13,068 bases of DNA, from assembly GCF_000344685.1 (NCBI RefSeq), contig NW_006920417.1, positions 996,104-1,009,171 of the forward strand. The letters are read 5' to 3'. The stretch's first letter is position 1, and each line of letters opens with the position of its first letter. The position numbers and the translations under genes were made by a program. This DNA comes from Gloeophyllum trabeum ATCC 11539. Lineage: Eukaryota > Basidiomycota > Agaricomycetes > Gloeophyllales > Gloeophyllaceae. Under the pieces are notes generated by a model, which worked only from the letters and a program-made list of their open reading frames with translations, was not told where the DNA came from and made no database searches. Of this stretch, positions 1 to 8,821 are shown piece after piece.

Positions 1-900
1 AGTTAAATCGATGGCGGAGCTATTTCTCTCGACGAGTCAGGCCTATTGGCAAAGCTAGGATCGGTTATAAGTCGCTAAGTTCGACGCTTTCGAACTTCTC
101 GGGTCGCTGAGATTGTAACGTTAATTCTCGGAGATGGTGAAGTGGAAAACTTGTTTTTCTGTATGCTACTTTGTACAATTTATACTACAGGAATGGCTTT
201 GCGACCGTTCGGAGATAAATAACAAATAAACGCCGCTACCCACAGGATTGCTCATCACTTTCCTCCGCTATACCATACACCATACAACTCTCTTGCGCTC
301 CCACTTGCTCTCTCCAGCCCCTATAGGTCGCCTCGACGCTCCGCCACCTGACCCAAGCGGTCCCATCACTCCATGCGACACGCCAATCACGTGCTAATTA
401 CCTTCGGCCGCTTGCTGACTGATGCTGACCTCATGGTGACTCGTATGCGTCCGCACCTTCGGTATCTTGACGGAAACGAGGGGGAGTGAGTGCTGGAGGG
501 TGGGCATGAGGACGACGCCCCTCGATAGAAGTGTCCGCGGGTCCCGGAGCTAATTCAGCTAGAAGTCGCGTTGGTTAAGTCACTCCGGAGCTTCGGTGTG
601 CGGAGATAAATCACAGAATGGGTCCGTGTACGCCTCGAGGATGTTAGGAAGTCCGGAGCTAAATAGAAAAAAAGTCTTTTAGAGCCCATAGAAGCCTAGA
701 GGCGTGAGAGCGCTGTGTCGAATAAGCTCCGGGGGGGCTTGTATGATGTGTGGAGTCCGCGTTTTCGGGGGTCAGACGATCCTGAGGCTTATCAGCGTCC
801 AAGATGCCACACTCACCCAAGAGCTCAGGTTCGCAGGTGTGAAAACAGCAAGTCGTGCTGTTGACTCATACCTATGTATGGAAGCGTGACATGACCAAGA
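1..900. other. CpG-rich non-coding left flank
   Basis: No reading frame here has a recognisable domain or a coding look. The short open stretch at 704-889 has no family resemblance and overlaps the dispersed motif copies. The region is rich in CpG (five in 541-600), unlike the CpG-poor DNA on the right of the window. A pyrimidine-rich stretch at about 255-320 could be a promoter or leader of something outside the window, but nothing in the sequence proves it. I see no gene in it. Confidence 0.6.
15..732. repeat. Dispersed CGGAG(C/A)TAAAT-like short motif, about seven copies
   Basis: Copies in plus orientation start at 15 (CGGAGCTATT), 210 (CGGAGATAAAT), 545 (CGGAGCTAATT), 586 (CGGAGCTTCGG), 601 (CGGAGATAAAT) and 654 (CGGAGCTAAAT). 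A weaker one is at 129 (CGGAGATGG) and one lies in the opposite orientation at 721-732 (AATAAGCTCCGG). Spacing is irregular, so this is not a tandem array. The motif could be a dispersed repeat core or a protein-binding site; the sequence does not decide. Confidence 0.6.
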
Positions 901-923
901 CACCTTCGGCTTCCATCAACAAG

Positions 924-975
924 CAGCCTTGCTGCACAAATATGCCATATTTAGTAATATCATGCAGCAAGGCTG
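924..975. repeat. 13-bp inverted repeat with an inner AT palindrome
   Basis: Bases 924-936 (CAGCCTTGCTGCA) and 963-975 are perfect reverse complements, separated by 26 bases. The spacer holds a second small palindrome, AAATAT-gcc-ATATTT, at 938-952, so the strand can fold as a hairpin within a hairpin. It lies 12 bases left of the proposed insertion site at 988-997. It may be part of the older target DNA, a small MITE-like remnant, or a terminator-like fold; no gene is close enough on the left to assign it. Confidence 0.65.
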
Positions 976-987
976 TCCCTTCTACTG

Positions 988-997
988 ACTAATGAGG
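988..997. repeat. Left copy of 10-bp direct repeat (putative target-site duplication)
   Basis: ACTAATGAGG here is identical to 7401-7410. The two copies bracket the DUF6589/helicase gene pair and directly abut inverted sequences on their inner sides, as a target-site duplication would. A 10-mer shared between two flanks of a few hundred bases has perhaps a one-in-ten chance of arising randomly; the adjacent inverted repeats and the composition break at 7400 raise the case. Confidence 0.5.
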
Positions 998-998
998 T

Positions 999-1012
999 AG
1001 ACTTGCTACCAG
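999..1012 (+). repeat. Left terminal inverted repeat (putative)
   Basis: AGACTTGCTACCAG matches the reverse complement of 7387-7400 (AGGCTCGCGACCAG) at 11 of 14 positions; two mismatches are transitions. A further GCTT-rich match follows after a two-base gap. It starts one base inside the left direct repeat. Confidence 0.45.
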
Positions 1013-1089
1013 TCCGCTTGCAAACAAAGCATGCAACTTCCCTTTTAGGTGTCGGAGTGTGGAAAGGCGCGAGCTTGCAAGCAGACTGG
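1009..1089. repeat. Subterminal inverted repeat at the left end
   Basis: CCAGTCCGCTTGCAA (1009-1023) pairs with TTGCAAGCAGACTGG (1075-1089), 14 of 15 bases, across a 51-base spacer. It overlaps the inner half of the putative left terminal repeat, so it could be a transposase binding site or a hairpin. The motif TACCAGTCC recurs at 1207-1215 in direct orientation. Confidence 0.5.
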
Positions 1090-1291
1090 GTCAACTGAAG
1101 CATCACATGGCAGGGTCACACTTCCGCCTGCCAAGCATGACAACGGACTTAGTGAAATTTCACGTCTGTTCTCTTCCCTAGTGAAGGGCCTCTGATGAAT
1201 ACGATGGTACCAGTCCACTCCATGCGACTTCATATAAACAAAGATGTACTAGCATAGATACCATGTTCAGTATATATCACTATTATCCCTG

Positions 1292-4200
1292 CTATGCCCC
1301 CCAAAATTCATCTGCATCATCGTCCTCAATCTCCCTGTCAACATCCATAAAGAGCTGCTCGTCCTCACTATCGTGATCCTTGACCTCTTCCTCCCGTGAC
1401 TGACTATCCCCATCCATATCCAGTTCAACATCTTCTGTGGACAGTCTTGTGAGTGTTGGGCCATCCAGATCTTCAATATTGTCAACAGGATACCAGCTTT
1501 CGGCATCAGCGTCAATGTCTGGTTCCCCATCCGAGACTTCATTGACACCCGAGTCATGGGTGCCATTACACAATTCATCTGCGGACATAGAACGTGGCAT
1601 GCTAGCAGCACCACCATCCGCGGCACCTGCATCATCCTGAGTGCCCACATTGGAAGGTGGCTCACCAGTGATTGGACTAATGCGCTGGCGAGCTTGGAGG
1701 CGGAGAAATGCCTTGTTAAACTCGTCCAAGGGACTCTTGCCATTCATTAAGTTCTCGAGGCCTACTGTTGCAATGTCCTTAATGGGTCCATCATCCTCTC
1801 CAAGGATCCTACCATTCTTCACCGCGTAAACCTCGTGATCTGCAAGACTTGCCATGAGCAATGAGATGTCGTTTTTGAGATTGGCTTCAGCGTGCTTGAC
1901 TCCCTGGTCCAAACTGAGCAGTAGCTTCATCTTGTTAGTGAGATGTCGCAGGACGTCCACGCATGGCGACATCATCTCCAGCCACTCCCATGATGCTGCG
2001 CTGCCATGGGCCTTGTACACATTCTGCACGCACTATCAGGGGCAGATGGGTCATTGAAGACAGGGAATACTTACCTTGATCCAAATTTTCTTATGCTCTT
2101 GCATTAAATCGACTTCAACCCATGAGTTCGGCTGGCCAGAGGGATTCACCAGCCAGTTATTCATAACTACACAACTACGATGGGAATCAGGTCTCGCTTA
2201 TGAATGTCATAGATAGTGAACTCACCATATCCATTCAGGCCAAACATAAGCAAAATTGTGTATGAGATGCAGCATCTTGTGGGCATATTTGGTTAGCCCA
2301 TTTCCACGGAAATGCAGGGCCCATGCCTTGAGAGCCAGAATCTCCGACTTTGATCGCATCTGTGAACTCACGCAAGAGAAGGGCATCACAGAGGAAGAGT
2401 ACCGCATTCTTGAAGACCATATCACCGGCGCCAGCATCACCAGAACTGCGAGCTGCGCACATCTTGTTGATCATGTTTGGATTGACAAAGTGTTGTGAGA
2501 CTCTGTGGGCTAGCTCCTGTAAACCCTCCCATCGGGTCAGGGAAGCTGCCAGATTGTCTAAACTGCTCTCATTTGAGACCAGGAGCAAGCAATGAACGAC
2601 ATGGGAATAGGGTGAGGTGAAGATGAGATCGCGACAAGTTTGGAAAGACGGCAATGAGGTCAGAGTAATCGGGGCATGATGGAGGCATGTATTATGGAAC
2701 CAGAGACAGCCAGGATTGCTAGTTCCCATGTTCGGCTTTCCCCAGTGCGTGAATAGTGTACTGTGAGCATCTGCTATCTTGGCATGAAACAGTCCAGGCA
2801 TCCAGACACCCCATCCAAAGCCCAAAAACCTGCCTTCTTGACCTGCATGGATGTTCTGAATGGCCCGTAGATGTGCAATGGACAACTGATTGCCAGCAAA
2901 GATGTGTACAATGCGGCCAAAGGCAGATGTCGACGTGTCAACGTCGAGCTCCTTGAGGATAGTCTTGACAACCTTGGCATTTCCGACTATCGTAACCTCT
3001 TCAATCTCCATGGCAGGCAATGCATGTAGGGAAGTCTTATGAACCTCGATGATGTGGTCCGAACACGGCTGACTCCGATTTAAGTCCGCTTCATACTTCT
3101 TGAAGTTAGCACCCCTGTATCAGATGAGGATCCACAAGATGGTATGCTCGAATGCGGCATGTAACATGCTGTTTTCCTGCGGAGTGAGCAAGTCATCCTT
3201 GATGGAAAGTGGGGATGCACGATCAAACTGATGCTCAAACTCCGGGAGCGACAAATCTTCTGGGACTGCTTTCCACAATGGCCATATAGTCGCACATGTC
3301 CCGTTCTCCTGCGAGTCCATACGTCCCAAGATCTGTTCAGAGACATGGAGCATCATGTTAATGTTATCGTAGCATGTTGCATACAGCCCTGTGGCAGCAA
3401 CCGTGCGGGCTACAGTGCACATGGACATAGACATCTGTCGAAGAGTGCCCGGTTGTATATGATATGCCATATGTACTTTTGTTGGTGTGGTCGTAGTCCC
3501 TTGTGATGCAGCGAGAGCGGCAGGTGCTGATGGAGCTGGGTCTAAGTCCGTAGCGAGTTTCATCGGTCGTGACTTGTCGATGAGATTTGAATAGCTCTCT
3601 GTGAGACCAATATGTGAAAGAATGGACAGAGTCTGCCGCTGTGCACCTGACGCATAGAAGTATACCGAGAAGATACGTTTGGTATAGTTGTTGCTGCGGC
3701 TGAACTCACTGAGACACTGTAGAGCCGCAAACGTCATGATCTACACAATGACCTTCATGATTAGCCTTCTGATCGGGTACCGTTGAAATGAGTACATACA
3801 TTACGTTTTTGAGCAGCTCGATTGGTCGTGCATGTTGTCAGGTGCCTCCTACATGTCGTGAATGCCGACAGGATAGTCATCATGGTACTTGCCTCAAGCT
3901 CGAGGTACCAGTGGATACGAGAGAGGTCGAGTCCAAGGAAGTAGTCCCTGTCGATTGGTTTGCGATGGCTCTGGTATACCCCCAATGCCATGGTTTGCTG
4001 AGCCTCACGACAGACCATGTCACCAACAACATGGGTTGCCCATGATCGGACTGTCTGGCGTGCAGCCGAGCTGCTGTGTTTGCTGATGCAGTCGAGGAGC
4101 TGGTTCACTTGTGAAGGATGTTGGAGGAAGCCTGTCCAACGTTCTGGATATTTGGACTGTGGATCAAATACATATAGCATGAGGTCTCCGATTGTCAGCC

Positions 4201-4583
4201 CATTCTGAGAAAGGTGTGATAGAACAAACTGAAAAACTGCAAGCTTCTTGTGCTCTTGTCACTCCCTAGCCTCCCGCTGCGCCTCCTCCTCGGGCAATAG
4301 CATCCTCCGCCGCCTTTGTTTTCTGTATGGTATCCATCCGCTTTCGCTGTTGTTTTTGTATCCTCTTATGAGCTTTCGTGTCTGGGCTACCCAAAATTGG
4401 ACTCATCGGGTTCACACCATCCCAGAGGAGTGCAGTTTCCGCCTCTGTATCAGATACAGCTTCAGGCAGTGCATGAGGAGGTGAGGAAGACTCAAGCCAC
4501 GAGAGAGGTGAGGATGGTGGAAGGGAGGATCCTCGAGCACGGCGAGTTGAAGTGGCAGGTGCACCCACATATGAGGAAGACAT
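1292..4583 (-). pseudogene. DUF6589-family protein, degraded (four exons)
   Basis: Recognised from blocks that I know from Agaricomycete DUF6589 proteins: LTIGDLMLYVFDPQSKYPER, MTILSAFTT, FAALQCL, GAQRQTLSILSHIGL, MEIEEVTIVGNAKVV, QLSIAHLRAIQNI, WGVWMPGLFHAKIADAH, SNESSLD, MNNWLVNPSGQPNSWVEVD and WEWLEMMSPCVDVLRHL, ending in a long Asp/Glu-rich tail. The first ATG is at 4581-4583, followed by a Ser/Pro-rich lead. Introns inferred at 3741-3799, 2175-2225 and 2024-2074 (59, 51, 51 bp) restore the conserved frame. Lesions: a frameshift near 4285-4292, in-frame TGA at 4259-4261 and 3120-3122, and a small deletion with frameshift near 2340-2350. The Asp that I expect in the GDQ motif is Asn (2889-2891). 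Function is unknown; a role in transposition is inference from its setting. It diverges from the helicase gene. Confidence 0.8.
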
Positions 4584-4693
4584 AGTGGCTGGAAGGGCCA
4601 GGCGCCCAACGATGGTGATTCTGTTGCATGTGTTCAATCATCTTAAGTCTGTTTTTCCACTTATTCATTCTGCACTTCGTCCACTAGACCACA
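4584..4693. promoter_or_regulatory. Shared divergent promoter, 110 bp
   Basis: The start codons of the DUF6589 gene (minus, 4583) and the helicase gene (plus, 4694) face away from each other across only 110 bp, so both must start transcription here or within each other's leader. The stretch from about 4640 to 4690 is pyrimidine-rich on the plus strand, a common look for fungal start regions. No convincing TATA box is visible. The helicase ATG sits in a good context (ACCACAATGG). Confidence 0.6.
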
Positions 4694-7202
4694 ATGGCAG
4701 ACACACACCCATCTGTGCCTCCCAAGGGAACAAAACATCAGCAAGAAGCTAGAACTCCTCCACTGTGAACATCCGCATTCCAAAATCTTGAGGACGGTGA
4801 TCTTGATGGACTCATCAACCACCTTCGCAAGCAGTTTTCTCTCGCCTATGAGCCCCGCCCATTGCAGCTACAGGCCACAGTGGCTCAACCGAAAGGCCAG
4901 AACATGCTGATCCATGCAGGGACCGGTCAGGGAAAGACTCTGATTGTTGCTGGTCCTCATGCGCACCCGAAGAGTAAGGGAAAAGTGACAATCCTTGTGT
5001 CCCCTTTGATTGCCCTGCATGATGAGCAGGTATGCTTTAGTCGTCTCCAGAGATGCAACATGGATAACTCACTCTGAGACTTCTTAGGTGGAAACCTTCC
5101 GGAGTGAGTTTAAGCTCCATGCCGTGGCAGTAAACAGCAGTCATGGGGGCTGTAACTGGGATATCCTCAAGGTGTGGTCATAGCAAAACAATAATAATGG
5201 TCGACATGCTTACCTGAGCAGAAAAATGTGGCAGGCAAATGGCAAATCCTCCTGATATCGCCAGAGATGCTGCTCTCCCGATCATTTATCTTGCGGGTAC
5301 TACGCAATAGTGACTTTGGTGCCAGACTCCTGTCAATTGTTGTCAATGAAGCCCATGTTGTGTCGCACTGGGGTGCTGAATTTTGCAAGAAATACGGCAC
5401 CCTTGGTGTCATATGGCCCATCTTACCGCGGGGGTACCTATAGCCGCCATGTCTGCAAGCATGGTCAGCCGAGTACAAATTGACATCATCAACAAACTGC
5501 AGATGCGAAAGGAATACATAATGATCAATGTAGGGAACGACAGACCTATTGTGTCCCTGGTCGTGCGAGCAATGCAGCACCCCATGAATTCATATACAGA
5601 TCTCGACTTCCTGATACCTTCTGAAGTTGCCACTCCGACTGACATCAAAAAGTCTTTCGTCTACGCAGACAATATCAACTGGGGCAGAGAGATCATAGAT
5701 CACCTGCTGGATTTACTGCCAAAAGGAATTCGACAAGCAGGTCTCATTCGAACATACAATACCGCATACTCGCAGGCGTATAGGACGAGGGTAATGGAGG
5801 AGTTCCAAACTGGAGCTGTCCATATCTTAGTGTGTACTGATGCTGCAGGAATGGTAAGTTCCATTGATCTTAATATACACTCATCGAGCTCAATCATATG
5901 CACTCGCAGGGATGCAATATCCGTGATATCGAACACATCGTCCAGTGGAGATTGCCTGTCTTGGTATCAAGCTTTGAGCAATGCTCGGGTCGCGCTGCGA
6001 GGGACCTGAAGCTGATAGGGCTGGCCATCCCCTTGGTAGAGCCCTCCGCATACAAGGTAGGCCTGACTGCCCCTGAATGCACAATCGACAAGATGACAGA
6101 GAGTGGGACCACCAAAAAGGGCCAAAACAAAGCTGGGTCCTCAAAAGTATCCCCGCAGCAAGAAAGAAGAGCGCCAAAGCAAGACATGACTATGCTATCG
6201 AGAGAGGGAGTAGGCACGGGTTCTCAGGTGGGGCTCACAATACAGTCTTTGAGTACAAGACCCCACACCTTGATCCACAAGGGTCTGCACATGCTGGTAC
6301 AGACCAATAAATGTCAATGTTCTGTCTTGACGGCACTGTATAACAATAAGACTCCTCGTAAGCATCATGCTTCACATATACCACCACACACTTACCTATT
6401 GTGCTATGTAGAATCAACTGCACCTTGCTGTGATATCTGCATGCCTGGCTTATTGAACGGGATGCAACCTGGTTCTACTAAAATGGTGACAGGTCAGTAT
6501 GCACCTCGAAAGGGAGAAATCTACAAACCTCTCTGAACAAAACTACATGAACGGCGAAACACCATATTCCAGCGCGGCTATCCTACATCATTCTACAGGG
6601 CCTCTGGCATCCTGAAAGATGAGACTATTGACCTCATCACATCAGTAGGCCCAATCTTCAATGATGAGAGGGGCTTACGGAAACTGCTGGCACCTATGTG
6701 GCATTGGTATGAGCACTATGGTGGGGAGCTGTACACAATGCTGCACGTTGTGGTGATTCCTCCACTGGTTTCACTACCAAAGAAGCCGCGTGCAACCAAG
6801 AGAGCAACGGAAGACCGCAATTCGGACTCCACTGACGAAGCAGCTGTAACCGTCGCAGCGCAGTCAAGCATGCACTCTTTGAAGCGGCGAAGGATAGCAG
6901 CCAGTGACATGGCAGGAAGTCATGCAACATTGGTGGGAATCCCAGGAAGCTCGACATTGCCGACATCACCTTCTTTTCCCACTTACGCACATCAAGCACC
7001 AACCTATCCAAATGCGTGGTACCCTGTGCCGTGGCCATATTCGATGCCCATTTTCTCTGGGCAAGTTCCACAGGATATCAACGTTGAGGACTGTCGCACC
7101 AATGCCACCATTCCCGGATGCGAGATCTCTGCCCTCCAATACACAATTCCAATGGAGGCATTATCAGCCTCCAGCAGGCTCATAGCTAATGTACAGATAT
7201 AA
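4694..7202 (+). pseudogene. RecQ-like superfamily 2 DNA helicase, degraded (five exons)
   Basis: Helicase motifs appear in order: Walker A AGTGQGKT (4916-4939), Ia LVSPLIALHDEQ, II VVNEAHVVSHWG (5339-5374), a weak III (SAS), IV KSFVYADNI, V VCTDAAGMGCNI and VI QCSGRAARD. A basic linker, a Cys motif (CCDIC) and a C-terminal tail follow, as in a large Agaricomycete helicase family related to RecQ. Introns inferred at 5030-5087, 5172-5221, 5854-5909 and 6358-6411 (58, 50, 56, 54 bp) keep the conserved frame. Lesions: TGA at 4766-4768, a one-base loss in the G run 5430-5434, probable compensating frameshifts between about 6100 and 6280, and TGA at 6534-6536. Walker B Asp is Asn (5345-5347) and the motif VI QR is QC (5982-5984), so even a read-through product should lack ATPase activity. 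The stop is TAA at 7200-7202. Confidence 0.85.
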
Positions 7203-7400
7203 TATGTATGGCATATATACACATATATTCTATGTGTCCGTCTGAAGCTTACTGAAGGGTTGTATCAAGGGAGCAAATGGGAACACACGTTATCGGTCCC
7301 GTCACGCTCGTGCCAAAAGTGCGTCGGCTTGTCCCAGCCGCTTCGCAATTCAGCGAGTTTACAAGTGTGAGACTGATTGTGTAAGCCTGGTCGCGAGCCT
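7203..7400. other. Right terminal region of the putative element
   Basis: No gene. 7203-7240 is AT-rich (alternating TATAT, probable helicase 3' end and polyadenylation region). 7261-7400 is strikingly CpG-rich, 12 CpG in 140 bp, and ends with the putative inverted terminus. CpG retention here suggests that this end has been less affected by methylation-driven decay than its surroundings, or has a different origin. Confidence 0.5.
7387..7400 (-). repeat. Right terminal inverted repeat (putative)
   Basis: CTGGTCGCGAGCCT on the plus strand; its complement matches 999-1012 at 11 of 14 bases. It directly touches the right copy of the 10-bp direct repeat, and CpG content collapses immediately beyond it. 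Confidence 0.45.
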
Positions 7401-7410
7401 ACTAATGAGG
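7401..7410. repeat. Right copy of 10-bp direct repeat (putative target-site duplication)
   Basis: ACTAATGAGG, identical to 988-997. The bases after each copy are also loosely alike (GGTAGACTTGC against GGGTACAGTCTGC), so a longer imperfect direct repeat is an alternative to a target-site duplication. Confidence 0.5.
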
Positions 7411-7858
7411 GTACAGTCTGCCTTTATGATCTTTGTCATCAAAATGAGTTAGAAACAGTGGAGGTTGCCTGGGTTCATTGAATAGCATGGTAGGAATAGA
7501 CATACATGTTGGTAGACTAATCAAGTGTTGCAACTAAACCTACAGAGTCCATTGAACTTGGAATGTTAGAATGCATTCCAATTCTTGGTAGAGGAAGTGG
7601 TCGTAACCATATGCAAGAAAGACACAAGAGATCATCACAAAAACATACAAAAATTTAAGACCATGCTCATGACAGGGAAAACGAGCAATCAAGTCAATCA
7701 ACATTTCACTGTGCCCAGCATCATGCAACTCCTGACATTGAAGGCTAATACTGCTGCTGAGAGTACCCATCCCCCATGACTGCCAACACTGAAGGGGCAG
7801 CTGCTTCAGCATTTCATGGGAATTCCAGGGTATAATATATTGTGTATGCTTACCAATC
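7411..7858. other. CpG-poor spacer and possible 3' end of the recombinase gene
   Basis: No independent gene is recognised. The minus strand is open through 7540-7872 but shows no family motif. A donor-like GTAAGC on the minus strand just after the last supported codon (about 7853) leaves room for one more exon of the recombinase gene, so its true end could lie nearer 7540. CpG is absent from 7401-7560. Confidence 0.4.
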
Positions 7859-7981
7859 TCAAGTGGAATCATTATGCACTATGGGAGGAGGTGTTACTCC
7901 CCATGCCTGCTGCAGAGCAAGGCAAATCTTGATGTGCAAGTCTTGGGTGCCCTGAATTGCACTCCCAGTCCTTGTCATCCG

Positions 7982-8119
7982 GGCATATACCATCTCCCCA
8001 GTTTTCTCTGTATGCCCTGTCATCAGCTCAGCCATCATGACCAGGCTCTTATCTGCAATGCTAATGCTTCTTGTGAGCTTCCACCGCTAGAGGAATATCC
8101 CAAGATGTCGATAGAGATG
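7982..8119 (-). other. Tyrosine-recombinase box II region (HxxR ... H-x8-Y)
   Basis: On the minus strand: HLYRHLGIFL (8119 to 8090), a TAG at 8087-8089, then RWKLTRSISIADKSL, and LMTGHTEKTGEMVYAR. The His-to-Tyr distance is nine residues, the same as in XerC/XerD-type recombinases, and GH before the run is also typical. The HxxR-to-His distance is 32 residues, longer than usual. Resemblance is by motif and spacing, not by a search. Confidence 0.65.
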
Positions 8120-8767
8120 GATCCCAATGGGGCAGTTGAAGTACAAAAAGAATCTTTTGATGCTATTTGACATGAAATCTGTGTCCCAGCATCACCCCCG
8201 TGTGACAGAGGTATGTCCCATAGTTAGACATCACTGGGAATCTGGTCAGCCTTAATAACATATTCTGTGGCAAGGAGGCACTCCATGGGTCAGATTAGAT
8301 GAAGAAGAACATATAGAACAGATAGCAGCTGCTGAGGACATAAGGTTTGTCTGCTGTGCACCTTTATGATAGTCAGAGCAGAACAAAAGAACTCGTGTGC
8401 CGTTATAGTCCATAAGGAAGAGATGGCGACGTGAACCTGTTCTTTTCACAAGTGCAAATGATTGCTCTTCAGTGCCACAAGCAGGGGGTCCTGAGAGAAT
8501 ATGAATAAGGGCATACACCATGGTCCATGCTTGATGGACATCTGCCAGCCACTGCATCACTTTTCTTCCATCTATGGAAGAAGGAGTGTTGTTTTTCTCA
8601 GCAACATCCTGCATGTCCTTCAAAAGAGGCTCCTGAGAAAGGACTGATCTCCTCTCAGTTCTAGGAACAGTAGCCTTGAGTCTGGCATGATCCACCCTAG
8701 CAGCAACACTCTTGTTGTTCCTATGGGCAGTGGTTGTCTTGCGGAGAACATGACTTGAATGCAGCTT

Positions 8768-8821
8768 AGTGTTGGGATGTGACTTGGTGTTGGGATGTGG
8801 CTTGGTGTTGGGATGTGGCTT
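8768..8821 (-). repeat. Three 18-bp tandem repeats inside the recombinase gene
   Basis: Units 8768-8785, 8786-8803 and 8804-8821; the last two are identical and the first differs at two bases. On the minus strand they encode a six-residue repeat, HPNTKP/S, in a low-complexity basic linker between the N-terminal half and the recombinase-like core. Copy number is likely variable between relatives. Confidence 0.85.

Larger units (their letters stand above)
998..7400. mobile_element. Putative DNA transposon carrying a DUF6589 gene and a RecQ-like helicase
   Basis: The unit is bounded by a 10-bp direct repeat and by imperfect inverted termini: 999-1012 against the complement of 7387-7400, 11 of 14 matching. 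It contains exactly two genes, divergently transcribed from a 110-bp shared promoter. CpG frequency changes abruptly at its right edge. DUF6589 is a domain of unknown function that I recall as widespread in Agaricomycetes and also present in cnidarians, which suits a mobile-element protein. That it is the transposase is inference. The left end has one extra base (T998) between direct repeat and inverted repeat, so the exact border is uncertain. Both genes are broken, so the copy is dead. Confidence 0.5.

Noticed and set aside
704..889. 61-codon open frame on the plus strand
   Set aside because: No family resemblance; it lies in the CpG-rich flank and contains one of the dispersed motif copies.
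1045..1233. 62-codon open frame on the minus strand
   Set aside because: It covers the subterminal inverted repeat and has no protein-like motif; probably chance.
8252..8345. End of the minus open frame after DYHKG, read as the natural C-terminus of the gene
   Set aside because: A neighbouring frame continues the family pattern (LLSVLYVLLHLI, then PMECLLATEY) and leads to the HxxR and VYAR boxes, so a frameshift is more likely than a true end.
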